Below, piece by piece: positions 7,821 to 16,058 of a stretch of DNA of 48,007 nucleotides (position 1 is the first letter of the stretch; every line of letters begins with the position of its first letter). Source of the DNA: a bacterium D16-76 (GTDB lineage: Bacteria > Bacillota > Clostridia > Oscillospirales > Acutalibacteraceae). The DNA lies in contig QZEE01000027.1 of assembly GCA_009917445.1 (NCBI GenBank), positions 1 to 48,007 on the forward strand. The letters are read 5' to 3'. Both the position numbers and the translations under genes were made by a program. The notes beneath the pieces were generated by a model. That model saw only the letters and a list, made by a program, of their open reading frames with translations, was not told where the DNA came from and searched no databases.

Positions 7821-10358
7821 TTACACATCAAGGATAGAATTGATTTCGTCCATGTTCTTTTCAATCCACTCCAAGAGACCTCTGTTTTCCTGGAGCCGCT
7901 TTTCCTTTTCATTTTGATCCGTCGCACATTTTTCCAGTTCCGTGTATTTTTCGGAGATAAGTGCGTCTAGCTCATCAAAAAGGCGTGAAAATTGCTCTTT
8001 TATCTGCGCGACCTGCTCAGAGGTGTATTTCAAAGCGCTTTCAATTCCTTCGTCTATGCTTCGGCGCATTTCTCTCATCAAAACCATATTCATTTGTTTG
8101 GTTGATACACTGAATTTTTCAATCTGTTCTTTCTTCTCTTCAAAAATGTCACGCATAATGGTGGTGTACTCCAAAATTGTTTTGTACACATCTTCATCCT
8201 TATAGTCGTCTACCGTCTCGTAGACGTCTTCCTCAATGGTCTTAGGTGTGAAAAATTTCCACCAGCGTTTATTGGGATTTGCCACCTTGCGCGTACCGAT
8301 TTTTTCTTGGTGAGACCCCACCTTGACCTTGCGTGTGCCGACTTTTTCCTCGTGGGCGCCGGAGACGACTTGCTCCTCCTCCTGTCCCACTTTTTCGTAA
8401 TATGTACGCTCCTCATATGTGGTCTCACCGATATCCTCAACCGTTTCAGTTGCAAAGGCATCGGTTGTCCACGATTCCGCCGTCTCCCGCATCGTCGTCA
8501 GAACGCCTTTTACCAGGTCAACCGTCTGGAAGTCCAACTGCTCATCTACCGTACCATCATCAAACTTTGCCAGCTTCTCCTTATATTCTGTCAGTAGCCG
8601 CTCACCGGTAGCCACAATCTCACTGTTAATGCAGCTCTCTAAGTCCGAGGTCAGCTCAGCCATAGCGTCCGAACTATATAGGCTAAACTGGCTTACCAGC
8701 CTTTTTGCCTCATCCCGGCTGGATATAACATCGCCATATGGGCGGAAAATCAAACCGGATTTTGCTGCTACGTCTGCGCTAAGCTTGTCGGCTACTTCCG
8801 TGATTTGAGGCATTGGATCAAGAGCCGCAATCTTGTCTTTAAAGGCTTTTGCCTCGTCTCCATCCTGGATTTTTTTCCTTACCGCAGCAGCGCGCTCTGC
8901 GCAAGCCTGTGCGGCCTTTTCATCGGTTGCCACGGTGGTCTTGGCCTTCACCAGCACCTGGCTGCTCTCCAGTACCTCCTGGAATGTCTCCACAAGGTCC
9001 TTGATTTTTTTGGTTTTGGCATACTTTTTTACATACGCCGTAATAGCCGCCTCAATAGAGCAGATACCGGAATGAATGAGTGCTTGCTCTTTTGTGTCGC
9101 CCCGTTCAATCGCCTGGCTCAAGCGGTAATTCAGCTCCTGCTGGGCGCTGGGGGACAGAGTGGAATACCTTTCAAGGTGCATGGACTCGTATTCCACAAA
9201 TTTGTCGATCATGGGCAGCGTATCCCGGGCAGTCACAGGGAGCGTGCGCTCCTGCACCCTGGTCAAATTATCAAGGTCAACATCGGCAAAGTAAGTCCTG
9301 ATATTGAGGGCCGTATAAGCGGAGCAAGGGAATAACTGCGGATCTTCTATACCGTATTTTGCCAAATATTCCCTGGAAGACTTCATGACCTTTGCGATAT
9401 CCTCTTCCTCCGGGTTAAACTGATCCATCTTGTTAATGACGAACAGGAAGCGGTCCCGCACTTGCTTTCCGCCTTTTTTGATCTGTTCAGCCACATAATG
9501 CAGCAAGGCCGCGTCGTCATTTGTGCGCAGCTGCGTACCATTCAAGACATAAAGGATCAGGTTGTTGGAGTCGCTGTTGATTGCCCGATAAGTTGTGTTC
9601 TTATGTGCCTGATTCTGCGCGTTGTTGGGTCCTGGAGTGTCCACTAGCTTTAAGGCCGTGCTCCTGGAATCCAGAAAGGGGATGTTCCCCTCCGCGCAGA
9701 TGCGGTGTACGTCCGCAGTGTCATTGAGTTCCCCCATGAGCTCATAGGTAAGCTCGGGAACCTCTCGGATAACTTCGCCCTCCTCATTATAGACAACCGC
9801 CGCATAATACATTTCATCGTTATCAAGTATTTCCGTGATGGTAGCCGTACATGCCTCATTTTTAGAAGGCATAAGCTTTCTCTGAAGCAAAGCGTTGATG
9901 AGGGTGGATTTTCCGGAACTCATGGTGGCGATGACATTGACAGGGAAGATGGCGTTGTGAGCACTCTCAAAGGCTTTGAGCAGCTTGGGGTCACGGAAAT
10001 CCTCAATAGGCCCTTTTTTTAAGTCAGAAAAGACTTGTACGATTTTATCCGCAATATCATCATCATTTTTACCAGCTATGAATTTTATACCAGATATTTT
10101 CACAATGCCGCTATCCCGGGCCTGTTCAAAGGCATCTTCAAAATCATCCCAGTCCAGCGCCATTCCGCAAAACTCCAGAGAAAAATCTACTGTGTTCAAT
10201 TCCTCCCTCAGCTTTTGCGGGAACATGCCGATCCATTCCTGTAGGCGTTTCCCCTTTGTGACCTTATAGAGGCTGCTATCTGTGGGGACTTCCCGCCCGT
10301 TCACCATCAAGGTTGTTTCAAGGCGGTAGGGGTTGTACTTCACATATACTTGAGCCAT
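7821..10358 (-). CDS. Dynamin-like GTPase B (845 aa)
   Basis: This bacterial dynamin-like protein has a G1 loop near residue 148 (ATMSSGKST), a G2 Thr in ACTATITEI, G3 DTPGPNNA near 240 and G4 NKMDQ near 310. A long helical stalk-like region follows. Around residues 655-700 there is an unusual short repetitive beta-type stretch (EEKVGTRKV, then QEKIGTRKV), then further helices and coiled coil to the C-terminus. Dynamins of this kind bind and remodel membranes in a GTP-dependent way; some protect cells against phage or membrane damage, others aid secretion. ATG 10358 has an AGGAGGAG ribosome site. An IS110 element sits directly upstream and separates it from the second dynamin gene. Confidence 0.88.
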   Translation of the reverse strand: MAQVYVKYNPYRLETTLMVNGREVPTDSSLYKVTKGKRLQEWIGMFPQKLREELNTVDFSLEFCGMALDWDDFEDAFEQARDSGIVKISGIKFIAGKNDDDIADKIVQVFSDLKKGPIEDFRDPKLLKAFESAHNAIFPVNVIATMSSGKSTLINALLQRKLMPSKNEACTATITEILDNDEMYYAAVVYNEEGEVIREVPELTYELMGELNDTADVHRICAEGNIPFLDSRSTALKLVDTPGPNNAQNQAHKNTTYRAINSDSNNLILYVLNGTQLRTNDDAALLHYVAEQIKKGGKQVRDRFLFVINKMDQFNPEEEDIAKVMKSSREYLAKYGIEDPQLFPCSAYTALNIRTYFADVDLDNLTRVQERTLPVTARDTLPMIDKFVEYESMHLERYSTLSPSAQQELNYRLSQAIERGDTKEQALIHSGICSIEAAITAYVKKYAKTKKIKDLVETFQEVLESSQVLVKAKTTVATDEKAAQACAERAAAVRKKIQDGDEAKAFKDKIAALDPMPQITEVADKLSADVAAKSGLIFRPYGDVISSRDEAKRLVSQFSLYSSDAMAELTSDLESCINSEIVATGERLLTEYKEKLAKFDDGTVDEQLDFQTVDLVKGVLTTMRETAESWTTDAFATETVEDIGETTYEERTYYEKVGQEEEQVVSGAHEEKVGTRKVKVGSHQEKIGTRKVANPNKRWWKFFTPKTIEEDVYETVDDYKDEDVYKTILEYTTIMRDIFEEKKEQIEKFSVSTKQMNMVLMREMRRSIDEGIESALKYTSEQVAQIKEQFSRLFDELDALISEKYTELEKCATDQNEKEKRLQENRGLLEWIEKNMDEINSILDV

Positions 10359-10399
10359 CTTTCATTTCTCCTCCTGTTACAATATAATTGCCCCATAAA

Positions 10400-10637
10400 T
10401 GTGGCAGCCAGCCACAGGCTTGGGACATCTCATGCCAAAGCTGTTAGAATGGGGAGGCAATGGTCTGGCGAATCCCTCCAAGAGCAAAGCGCTCGTATAT
10501 AAGTCCGTCAGCCATCCCCCATTCGCAGCGTTCGATTTGTGCAGGTAGAGCAGCCGCTCGGGTCAGCAAACAGATGGAATCGGTGATGAGAAAAGGATGG
10601 ATTACCGTTGTAATCAAGGTATCAGGAGGATTCCGAA
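10400..10637 (+). ncRNA. Candidate IS110 bridge RNA region
   Basis: IS110 elements encode a structured bridge RNA in the non-coding end next to the transposase gene; it pairs with donor and target DNA. Here the 5' region contains a TGTGGC/GCCACA hairpin (10400-10416), an 8-bp long-range helix GAATGGGG/CCCCATTC (10447-10454 with 10517-10524) closing a branched loop, and a GAGC/GCTC hairpin inside it (10482-10494). This fits a multi-loop guide RNA; exact ends and guide loops are not resolved. Confidence 0.5.
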
Positions 10638-11864
10638 ATGTATGCTGTGGGAGTGGATGTTTCCAACGGGTGGAGTACCGTAGCGGTACTCCGGTCGAAA
10701 ACGGATATTGTGATCCGTCCGTTCAATTTGACACACAATAGCCAGGGGTTTGCCAATCTTTTAGAGAAATTGGGCGCCCTGGATGGTGAAGTCAGGGTAG
10801 TTATGGAGCACACTGGCAATTATTACGAGTCTATCGCCAATGTGCTGCACGAAAACGGCCTGTGGGTCTCAGCGGTCAACCCGCTACTGATTAGGAACTA
10901 TGGCGACAATTCTCTTCGCAGCGTCAAAACCGACAAGGTGGACGCCAGGAAAATTGCCAGATACACCCTTGACAATTGGGAGGAACTGCGGCAATATACA
11001 CCTATGGATACCATACGTTACCAACTCAAAACCCTTAACCGCCAGTTCCAGCTGGCCAGCAAGAACCGCACCGCCTGCTCCAATAACCTGATCGCCCTGA
11101 TGGAGCAGTCCTACCCCGGTGTGCGCTCTCTGTTCAGCAGCCCTGTGCGACCGGACGGCAGCCAGAAGTGGGTAGATTTTGCCCAAGCTTTCTGGCACGT
11201 GGACTGTGTTGCGAAGCTCAGCCTGAACGCTTTTGCCGTGAAATACCAGAAGTGGTGCAAACGCCATGGGTACAATTTCAGCGGGCCAAAGGCTGTTGAA
11301 ATTCATGAGCACACTAAGACCCTGTTCCCTCTGGTTCCAAAGTCAGATACCACGAAACTGCTGGTGAGAGAGGCTATAACTCAGCTCAATACTATCTCTC
11401 ATACTGCCGAAGTGTTCCGTGCGGAAATGAACCGCCTGGCCGCTCAGCTCCCCGAGTATGAGACTGTCATGGCCATGACGGGCGTCGGCCCCTCTGTGGG
11501 CCCCCAGCTCATGGCGGAGATCGGCGATGTGCGCCGCTTTGCACAAAAGGGTTCTCTGGTGGCTTTTGCCGGTATTGACCCGGGCAGGGACGATTCGGGT
11601 TCCAAAGTGTCCAATAAGGGCAGAATCGGCAAACGCGGTTCTCCTCACCTGCGCAAGACTTTGTTTGTCATCATGTCTATCCTGCTCCAGCTAAGACCCG
11701 AGGATGACACTGTTTACCAGTTCCTGGATAAGAAGCGGTATGAGGGCAAACCGTTCTACGTTTATATGACTGCTGGCGGCACAAAATTCCTGCGCATTTA
11801 TTATGGCAGGGTCAGGGATTCTCTTAAAGAGAAGGGCCTCTGGGACGAGCCTGTGACGGACTGA
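10638..11864 (+). CDS. IS110-family transposase (DEDD/Tnp20)
   Basis: This 408-aa protein has an N-terminal RuvC-like DEDD domain (GVDVSNGWSTV at the start, VVMEHTGNYYE near residue 56, then KTDKVDARKIA) and a C-terminal Tnp20 domain with GVGPSVGPQLMAEIG and AFAGIDPGRDDSGSK, whose SGS serine is the expected catalytic serine. Length is normal for the IS110 group and the frame is intact, so it may be active. ATG 10638 follows an AGGAGG site. It belongs to the inserted IS, not to the host operon. Confidence 0.93.
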   Translation: MYAVGVDVSNGWSTVAVLRSKTDIVIRPFNLTHNSQGFANLLEKLGALDGEVRVVMEHTGNYYESIANVLHENGLWVSAVNPLLIRNYGDNSLRSVKTDKVDARKIARYTLDNWEELRQYTPMDTIRYQLKTLNRQFQLASKNRTACSNNLIALMEQSYPGVRSLFSSPVRPDGSQKWVDFAQAFWHVDCVAKLSLNAFAVKYQKWCKRHGYNFSGPKAVEIHEHTKTLFPLVPKSDTTKLLVREAITQLNTISHTAEVFRAEMNRLAAQLPEYETVMAMTGVGPSVGPQLMAEIGDVRRFAQKGSLVAFAGIDPGRDDSGSKVSNKGRIGKRGSPHLRKTLFVIMSILLQLRPEDDTVYQFLDKKRYEGKPFYVYMTAGGTKFLRIYYGRVRDSLKEKGLWDEPVTD

Positions 11865-11884
11865 CTGAAATAATCTTTTCTTCC

Positions 11885-11914
11885 AGACTGCCGCTTTTGA
11901 GCGGCAGTCTGTTT
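11885..11914. terminator. Hairpin after the IS110 transposase
   Basis: AGACTGCCGCT (11885-11895) and AGCGGCAGTCT (11900-11910) form a perfect 11-bp stem with a TTTG loop, followed by GTTTG. It may end transposase transcription and insulate against the opposing operon. Confidence 0.6.
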
Positions 11915-11944
11915 GCTGTGTTCATATTTTCATATCACTTTCTT

Positions 11945-13303
11945 TCAACTTTTTTGTGTGGAGGAACTTGACTTTTTATTTGCAGGCTTATATTGAATAA
12001 TCATTTTTTCCAGATAGGCAAGGCCGCAATCCCGATAAAGGTTATCGGTGTCTGAATGATTCATCGTGATACGGGGACAGCCTAATGTGGTTTCATAATA
12101 TTCGCTCAAACTGTTCTGGGAAAATTTGTCAATATAGCTATCAAGCTCCCGCTGTTCCACTCGGTTAACCGGCCCATCGCAGCTTTTTTTCGCTATATAA
12201 GCCGCCCGGGCTGAAATAGGGCAAAGGATGGGATCATGAAAGCCCAGGTGTGTCAAAAAAGCTCTTTGTCGTGCGATGATATCGAAAAGCGGCTCTTCTT
12301 CAGAAATTAACCTGTCAATCTTATTCATCACAAAAAGCACTTTCCGTCTTCCAACAGACCTGGCAATAAAGCGCAGGTGCTGTTCTTCATCGGTTGTACC
12401 GAGTTGGGTTGCGTTTATTACGTACAGCAAAAGCTTATACTTTTTTGCTTTGAGCATTTTCATTGTAATTTCAGTATGTTCAACATTATCACTTGAGTTC
12501 ACCCCTGGGGAATCAAAAAAAACCAAACGCTGTCCCCCCATAAGCCCAGAGAAATATGTGCTGACCAGAATTTTAGCCGTTCGATTGTGGTCGTTATCTG
12601 TCAACAACTCATCCTTGCTTGCATTAAAGGTTATCTTAGAATCATACTCAGTCGAAAAGCCGTCATCAAAGGGTTTCGAGACAATCGTATGTATTTTGCT
12701 TGTTGCTGCCATATTTTGTGCCAAGCTGATGTTTTTCCCGGTAAAGGCATTGATCAGTGTGGATTTACCGGCACTCATTGTAGCCGTAATCAGGATATTA
12801 TACGGACGCATTTGGATAAAAGAAATGTTATTTCGTACAAGTAGCAGATATGCTTTGTGCAGTATCGGTGTATGGATTTTCAGCAGAGCATCCCACGCCC
12901 GACTGTCGCCCAGAACAGCGGCGAATTCCAGCCGCATGACCTTAATGGCTTCATCCGAAAGCTCAAAATCAAGGACAAGCTGGTCAATGAGCGCGGAGCA
13001 CATCTCTGCCCTCAGCGCAGCCTTGTTGTATGCCAATATGACAGCCGTATCGACAGGCAACAAATAAGTGTAGGCTTGTATGGTACTCAGATCCATGGCA
13101 GCTCTCTGGAATTTGCCCTCGCCACATAGCACATTCTTGTAAAAAGAAAGTTGGGCTCTAGGGTATTTTCGATGTTGCCATTTACTGATTTTAATAAGCC
13201 TTTGCAAATAGCTATAGTATTGGCATCTGGTTTCCAGCTTTTCAGCTAAAATAGGATGCTTCGTAACAACTTGCGTACTCGCGAAAACATCTTGTAGATT
13301 CAA
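11945..13303 (-). CDS. Dynamin-like GTPase A (452 aa)
   Basis: This is a shorter dynamin-family GTPase. The N-terminal ~160 residues are helical, then come G1 near residue 176 (ATMSAGKST), G3 DSPGVNSS near 267 and G4 NKIDRL near 327. There is little after the GTPase domain (Ser/Lys-rich tail SSSSTQKS), so it lacks the long stalk of its partner. Paired dynamin-like proteins of unequal length often form hetero-complexes on membranes. The start is TTG at 13303 with AAAGGA upstream; no in-frame ATG fits better. It begins 30 bp after the WYL regulator, with which it is probably co-transcribed. The IS110 lies between it and dynamin B. Confidence 0.87.
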   Translation of the reverse strand: MNLQDVFASTQVVTKHPILAEKLETRCQYYSYLQRLIKISKWQHRKYPRAQLSFYKNVLCGEGKFQRAAMDLSTIQAYTYLLPVDTAVILAYNKAALRAEMCSALIDQLVLDFELSDEAIKVMRLEFAAVLGDSRAWDALLKIHTPILHKAYLLLVRNNISFIQMRPYNILITATMSAGKSTLINAFTGKNISLAQNMAATSKIHTIVSKPFDDGFSTEYDSKITFNASKDELLTDNDHNRTAKILVSTYFSGLMGGQRLVFFDSPGVNSSDNVEHTEITMKMLKAKKYKLLLYVINATQLGTTDEEQHLRFIARSVGRRKVLFVMNKIDRLISEEEPLFDIIARQRAFLTHLGFHDPILCPISARAAYIAKKSCDGPVNRVEQRELDSYIDKFSQNSLSEYYETTLGCPRITMNHSDTDNLYRDCGLAYLEKMIIQYKPANKKSSSSTQKS

Positions 13304-13333
13304 ATCAACATCATCCTTTTACTATGGATAGCA

Positions 13334-14281
13334 TTAGTCAATAGCCTTTCGGTTTTGTACATACTCCCCCTGGCTCCTCAGCCACATCTCAATCCCCGTG
13401 GACCCAAACACCTCCGCCTTTACATCCCACCCGCCGTCCGGCAGCTGAGTAGCCTGAGCGGTAGGCAGGCGATCCAACACAGCCTCTATAGAAGGCCCTG
13501 TATACTTGAAGCGCACCCGTTCCAACTTGCCGCCATACATAAACTGCACGCGCTTGCGGAACTCGCCCTCCTCGAAGCGGTCGCTGTAAGGCACAAAGAA
13601 CTTCTCATCCAGCACTTTATAGGCCCGTATGCGGTCGATGCGGTAGATGGTCGGGGAGCGGTCATCTGCGTTTTCAAACTCCTTCTTACGGTCAACGTCC
13701 CGCAGAAATGCCACCAAATAGAAGTAGTATTCCGAGAACATGATGCCCACCGGCTCGATAGTTCTGGTTTGCTGCTTTGGCTCCTTCATCCGCTCATACC
13801 GTATCTCCATGACACGGTTGTCCCGCACGGCCTGGCCGATTTCCCAAAGCTTATCCAACACCGACTGCCCATGGTGCGGCTCGATGTAGTGGTACTTTTC
13901 ATTGGAAAGCAGGTCTTTTACCAGCGCCTTGTTTTTCTCCGGGACGCAGTTTTCCACCAGCTTGTCCAGCATAGGCAGCATCTCATCCCGCCGCAGAGAC
14001 CGGCTTTCCAGCAAAATCTTGCAGACTGCCAGCACCTCACTGTTTGTCAGTAGCTGGGAAATGCGGTTCTGCAAATAAAACCCGCCTTGCGTGCGGCTGT
14101 ACACCAGCTCTTGGTTCAAGTGCTGCTCCGCCAGAAAATTCCGCAGGGACTCCATATCCCGCTGGATGCTCCGCTGAGACACCCCAAACTGCCGGGCTAA
14201 TTCCTCTTTATTCAAAACCTGGCCGCTCACCAGCCTGGAATAGATTTGCAGCAACCGGTCCCCTTTGTTCGTTTCGTTCAT
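13334..14281 (-). CDS. WYL-domain HTH transcriptional regulator
   Basis: This 315-aa protein has an N-terminal winged HTH (LNKEELARQFGVSQRSIQRDMESL) and a C-terminal WYL ligand domain with its WCX-type extension. Regulators of this shape (BrxR/CapW-like) commonly repress phage-defence operons and sense nucleic-acid ligands. Although the frame is open to 14575, the ATG at 14281 has a perfect AGGAGG site and the extension covers promoter sequence, so I start there. It is the first gene of the dynamin-HerA-toxin series and likely controls it and itself. Confidence 0.88.
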   Translation of the reverse strand: MNETNKGDRLLQIYSRLVSGQVLNKEELARQFGVSQRSIQRDMESLRNFLAEQHLNQELVYSRTQGGFYLQNRISQLLTNSEVLAVCKILLESRSLRRDEMLPMLDKLVENCVPEKNKALVKDLLSNEKYHYIEPHHGQSVLDKLWEIGQAVRDNRVMEIRYERMKEPKQQTRTIEPVGIMFSEYYFYLVAFLRDVDRKKEFENADDRSPTIYRIDRIRAYKVLDEKFFVPYSDRFEEGEFRKRVQFMYGGKLERVRFKYTGPSIEAVLDRLPTAQATQLPDGGWDVKAEVFGSTGIEMWLRSQGEYVQNRKAID

Positions 14282-14320
14282 AGCTTCCACACCCTCCTGT
14301 GCTTGTTGCTTCTGAAAAGT

Positions 14321-14326
14321 ATTATA
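14321..14326 (-). promoter_or_regulatory. Extended -10 promoter of the WYL/dynamin operon
   Basis: TGCTATAAT on the minus strand gives a consensus -10 (14326-14321) with the TGn extension, about 40 bp before the WYL start codon. No good -35 is present. Direct repeats TGTCGGT at 14366-14372 and 14392-14398 lie just upstream and could be operator half-sites. Confidence 0.5.
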
Positions 14327-14482
14327 GCACAGCAGATAGACAGCCTGTGGCACTTTGAAAAAATTTGTCGGTTTTTGGGGATGACACTCCCTGTCGGTGT
14401 TCCTATGGATTGACAGTCCAATAATACCACAAAATTCGCCAAAAATCAATGTGCATAGAAATCTTTTTATGACTAAGCTACC

Positions 14483-14511
14483 TTGAATTAACCCGCTTGC
14501 TTTTATACCAT
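14483..14511 (+). promoter_or_regulatory. Promoter for the XRE regulator
   Basis: TTGAAT (14483-14488), a 17-bp spacer and TACCAT (14506-14511) precede the XRE gene and diverge from the WYL promoter. Confidence 0.45.
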
Positions 14512-14549
14512 AGACATACATTGTCACAAAAGATTGGGTGGTGAAGGGT

Positions 14550-14891
14550 ATGGATGTCCAGAGAGAAAATATCATGAAGGCTCTGGGAGAGCGGATTCGT
14601 TCTATCCGTCACAAGCTTTCTATAAGTCAGGAAGAGCTGGCTTTCCGTGCAAAGCTTAATTCTGCCTATTTAGGGCAGGTAGAACGGGGCTTGAGATGCC
14701 CTACCATAGATACATTGTGCAGGATCGCGCTTGCATTAGAAATTACCCCGGCCGATTTACTGCGCTCGGAAGACTTACCTGACGGAGCTGTTGGATATGA
14801 CCAGCGTATGAAAGAGCTTATGGCTAAAGTGCCACCAGAAAAAATGGGACAGTTTTTTAAGGTTTTGGAAGATATAATCGGCTTGTTATAG
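14550..14891 (+). CDS. XRE/HTH_3 family transcriptional regulator
   Basis: This ~113-aa protein is a single Cro/CI-type HTH at about residues 10-70 (LGERIRSIRHKLSISQEELA then NSAYLGQVERG and CPTIDTLCRIALAL) followed by a short helical tail. The start is uncertain among GTG 14538, ATG 14550 and ATG 14574; 14550 has GGTGG at a suitable distance. It diverges from the WYL regulator and is followed by a terminator, so it is a separate unit, probably a regulator of the element's own genes. Confidence 0.82.
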   Translation: MDVQRENIMKALGERIRSIRHKLSISQEELAFRAKLNSAYLGQVERGLRCPTIDTLCRIALALEITPADLLRSEDLPDGAVGYDQRMKELMAKVPPEKMGQFFKVLEDIIGLL

Positions 14892-14916
14892 CTCATGTTT
14901 TAGGTGTAATAGGCTA

Positions 14917-14955
14917 AAAAGGCCTGGGGCAGAAAGCTCCAGGCCTTTTGCTTTT
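14917..14955 (+). terminator. Terminator after the XRE gene
   Basis: AAAAGGCCTGG pairs with CCAGGCCTTTT around a GGGCAGAAAGCT-type loop, followed by GCTTTTT. Confidence 0.75.
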
Positions 14956-15187
14956 TCCTACATTGGAACTCCACTCCTATCCCCTTTCGAAATTAAAATT
15001 GATTATCTAATAACATAAAAATAACGGGGCCCCTGGGGAAGATTTTTCTTCCCCTTGCGAGAAATAACGAAGTGGAGGTTATCAGGATAAAAGAAAAATC
15101 CAATAATAAATTCAAAGAATTAAAAATAACAAAAGTAAATCTTAATAATTTATCAATGTCCATAATGTATCTAAAGGAGGATTTGAA
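14956..15187. other. AT-rich leader before the relaxase remnant, possible oriT
   Basis: The stretch contains a GGGGAAGA/TCTTCCCC hairpin at about 15034-15053 followed by CTTGCGAG, directly before an AT-rich run leading to the relaxase gene. Transfer origins of mobilisable elements often sit here with such a hairpin, but I cannot match a known nick site. A 46-codon frame from GTG 15072 overlaps the relaxase start; it is AT-rich and I do not call it a gene. Confidence 0.25.
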
Positions 15188-15610
15188 ATGGCTACATATA
15201 AAGTGATTGGCGTAGGGGAACACAAGAAATATTTTGACGAGAACTCGTATCATTCCGTTATCAATTATATCTTCAGCCATGCCACAAGCATAGGCGGCAG
15301 CACCCATTCCGCCGAAACAGCAGCGGATGAAATGTTGTACATTGCAAATTACTTCAACAAAAACAGCGGGAAACGCCTCCGTCACTCTATGCTTTCCTTT
15401 TCAAAGGAAGAAAGGGTGACGCCTGGCATTGCGAACAACTACGCTTTGGGGATAAAAGAGTATTATGCGGATGAATTTCAAATCGTTTATGCTGTTCATA
15501 ACAACACGGACGATGTGCATATCCATTTTGTAATGAATCAGATTTCTTTCATTGATGGGCACAGATATCCCTTATTCCGAATTCTACCACAGGACGAAGC
15601 GACTGTCTAG
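15188..15610 (+). pseudogene. Relaxase N-terminal fragment (MOB, pfam03432-like)
   Basis: This 140-aa product carries the N-terminal relaxase core: LRHSMLSFS and the third motif DDVHIHFVMNQIS with its two histidines, ending shortly after the SFIDGHRYP stretch. Full relaxases of this type continue for several hundred residues, so this is a truncated gene, or a minimal relaxase kept for some reason. ATG 15188 has an AAGGAGG site. A Tyr-rich first motif is not clearly present. The element is therefore probably not self-transmissible, and would need a helper for mobilisation, if it can be mobilised at all. Confidence 0.7.
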
Positions 15611-15721
15611 TAGTTATCCATAATTTCATTCTACATAGGGGTGGGGGATAAAATCGGACAACGCAAGGCAACATTTTAAATTTAAAAAAATTTCAAATCA
15701 CCTTTAAAAGGAGGAAGCAAC

Positions 15722-15994
15722 ATGGCTAAGAAAAAATATGCCAAACTGAAAGCCCTTATGTTTGAGAAAGATATAAGGCAGGTAGACCTTGAGCCAGTCA
15801 TAGGCCGAAAAATAGCCTACATTGCCACCCGCATGAACGGCAAAGCGCCGTGGAATACAGATGAAATGAGGGCTATCGGGGAACTCCTGGGCATCCCCAA
15901 AGAGGAATGGCTGGACTACTTTATGGAGGAGCCCGCACCGCAAAATTCGGGTTGCCGCATAACCCTTCACAGCCAGTTTATCACGGCGTCCTAA
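15722..15994 (+). CDS. Small DNA-binding protein (XRE/DUF739-like)
   Basis: This 90-aa protein has the pattern of phage-type small HTH proteins (KLKALMFEKDIRQVDLEPVI then YIATRMNGKAPWNTDEMRAIGELLGI). It has an AGGAGG site and lies 64 bp ahead of the integrase, a common position for an excisionase or integration regulator. Its exact role is inferred. Confidence 0.7.
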   Translation: MAKKKYAKLKALMFEKDIRQVDLEPVIGRKIAYIATRMNGKAPWNTDEMRAIGELLGIPKEEWLDYFMEEPAPQNSGCRITLHSQFITAS

Positions 15995-16058
15995 CGGGCA
16001 CAGACGGGCCCCTCTGTACACGGCAGAGGGGCTTATTCTATCGAAAGGAGAGAGCATC

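Larger units (their letters stand above)
10385..11915 (+). mobile_element. IS110-family insertion sequence (ends approximate)
   Basis: A complete IS110-type transposase with a long non-coding 5' end fills the gap between two minus-strand dynamin genes. IS110 elements lack terminal inverted repeats and usually duplicate no target bases, so I cannot fix the ends. The limits given are the bases between the ribosome site of dynamin B and the hairpin after the transposase. It is inserted opposite to the operon and splits it without breaking a reading frame. Confidence 0.75.

Noticed and set aside
14282-14575. N-terminal extension of the WYL regulator
   Set aside because: It covers promoter-like sequence; the ATG at 14281 has an excellent ribosome site and begins the known fold.
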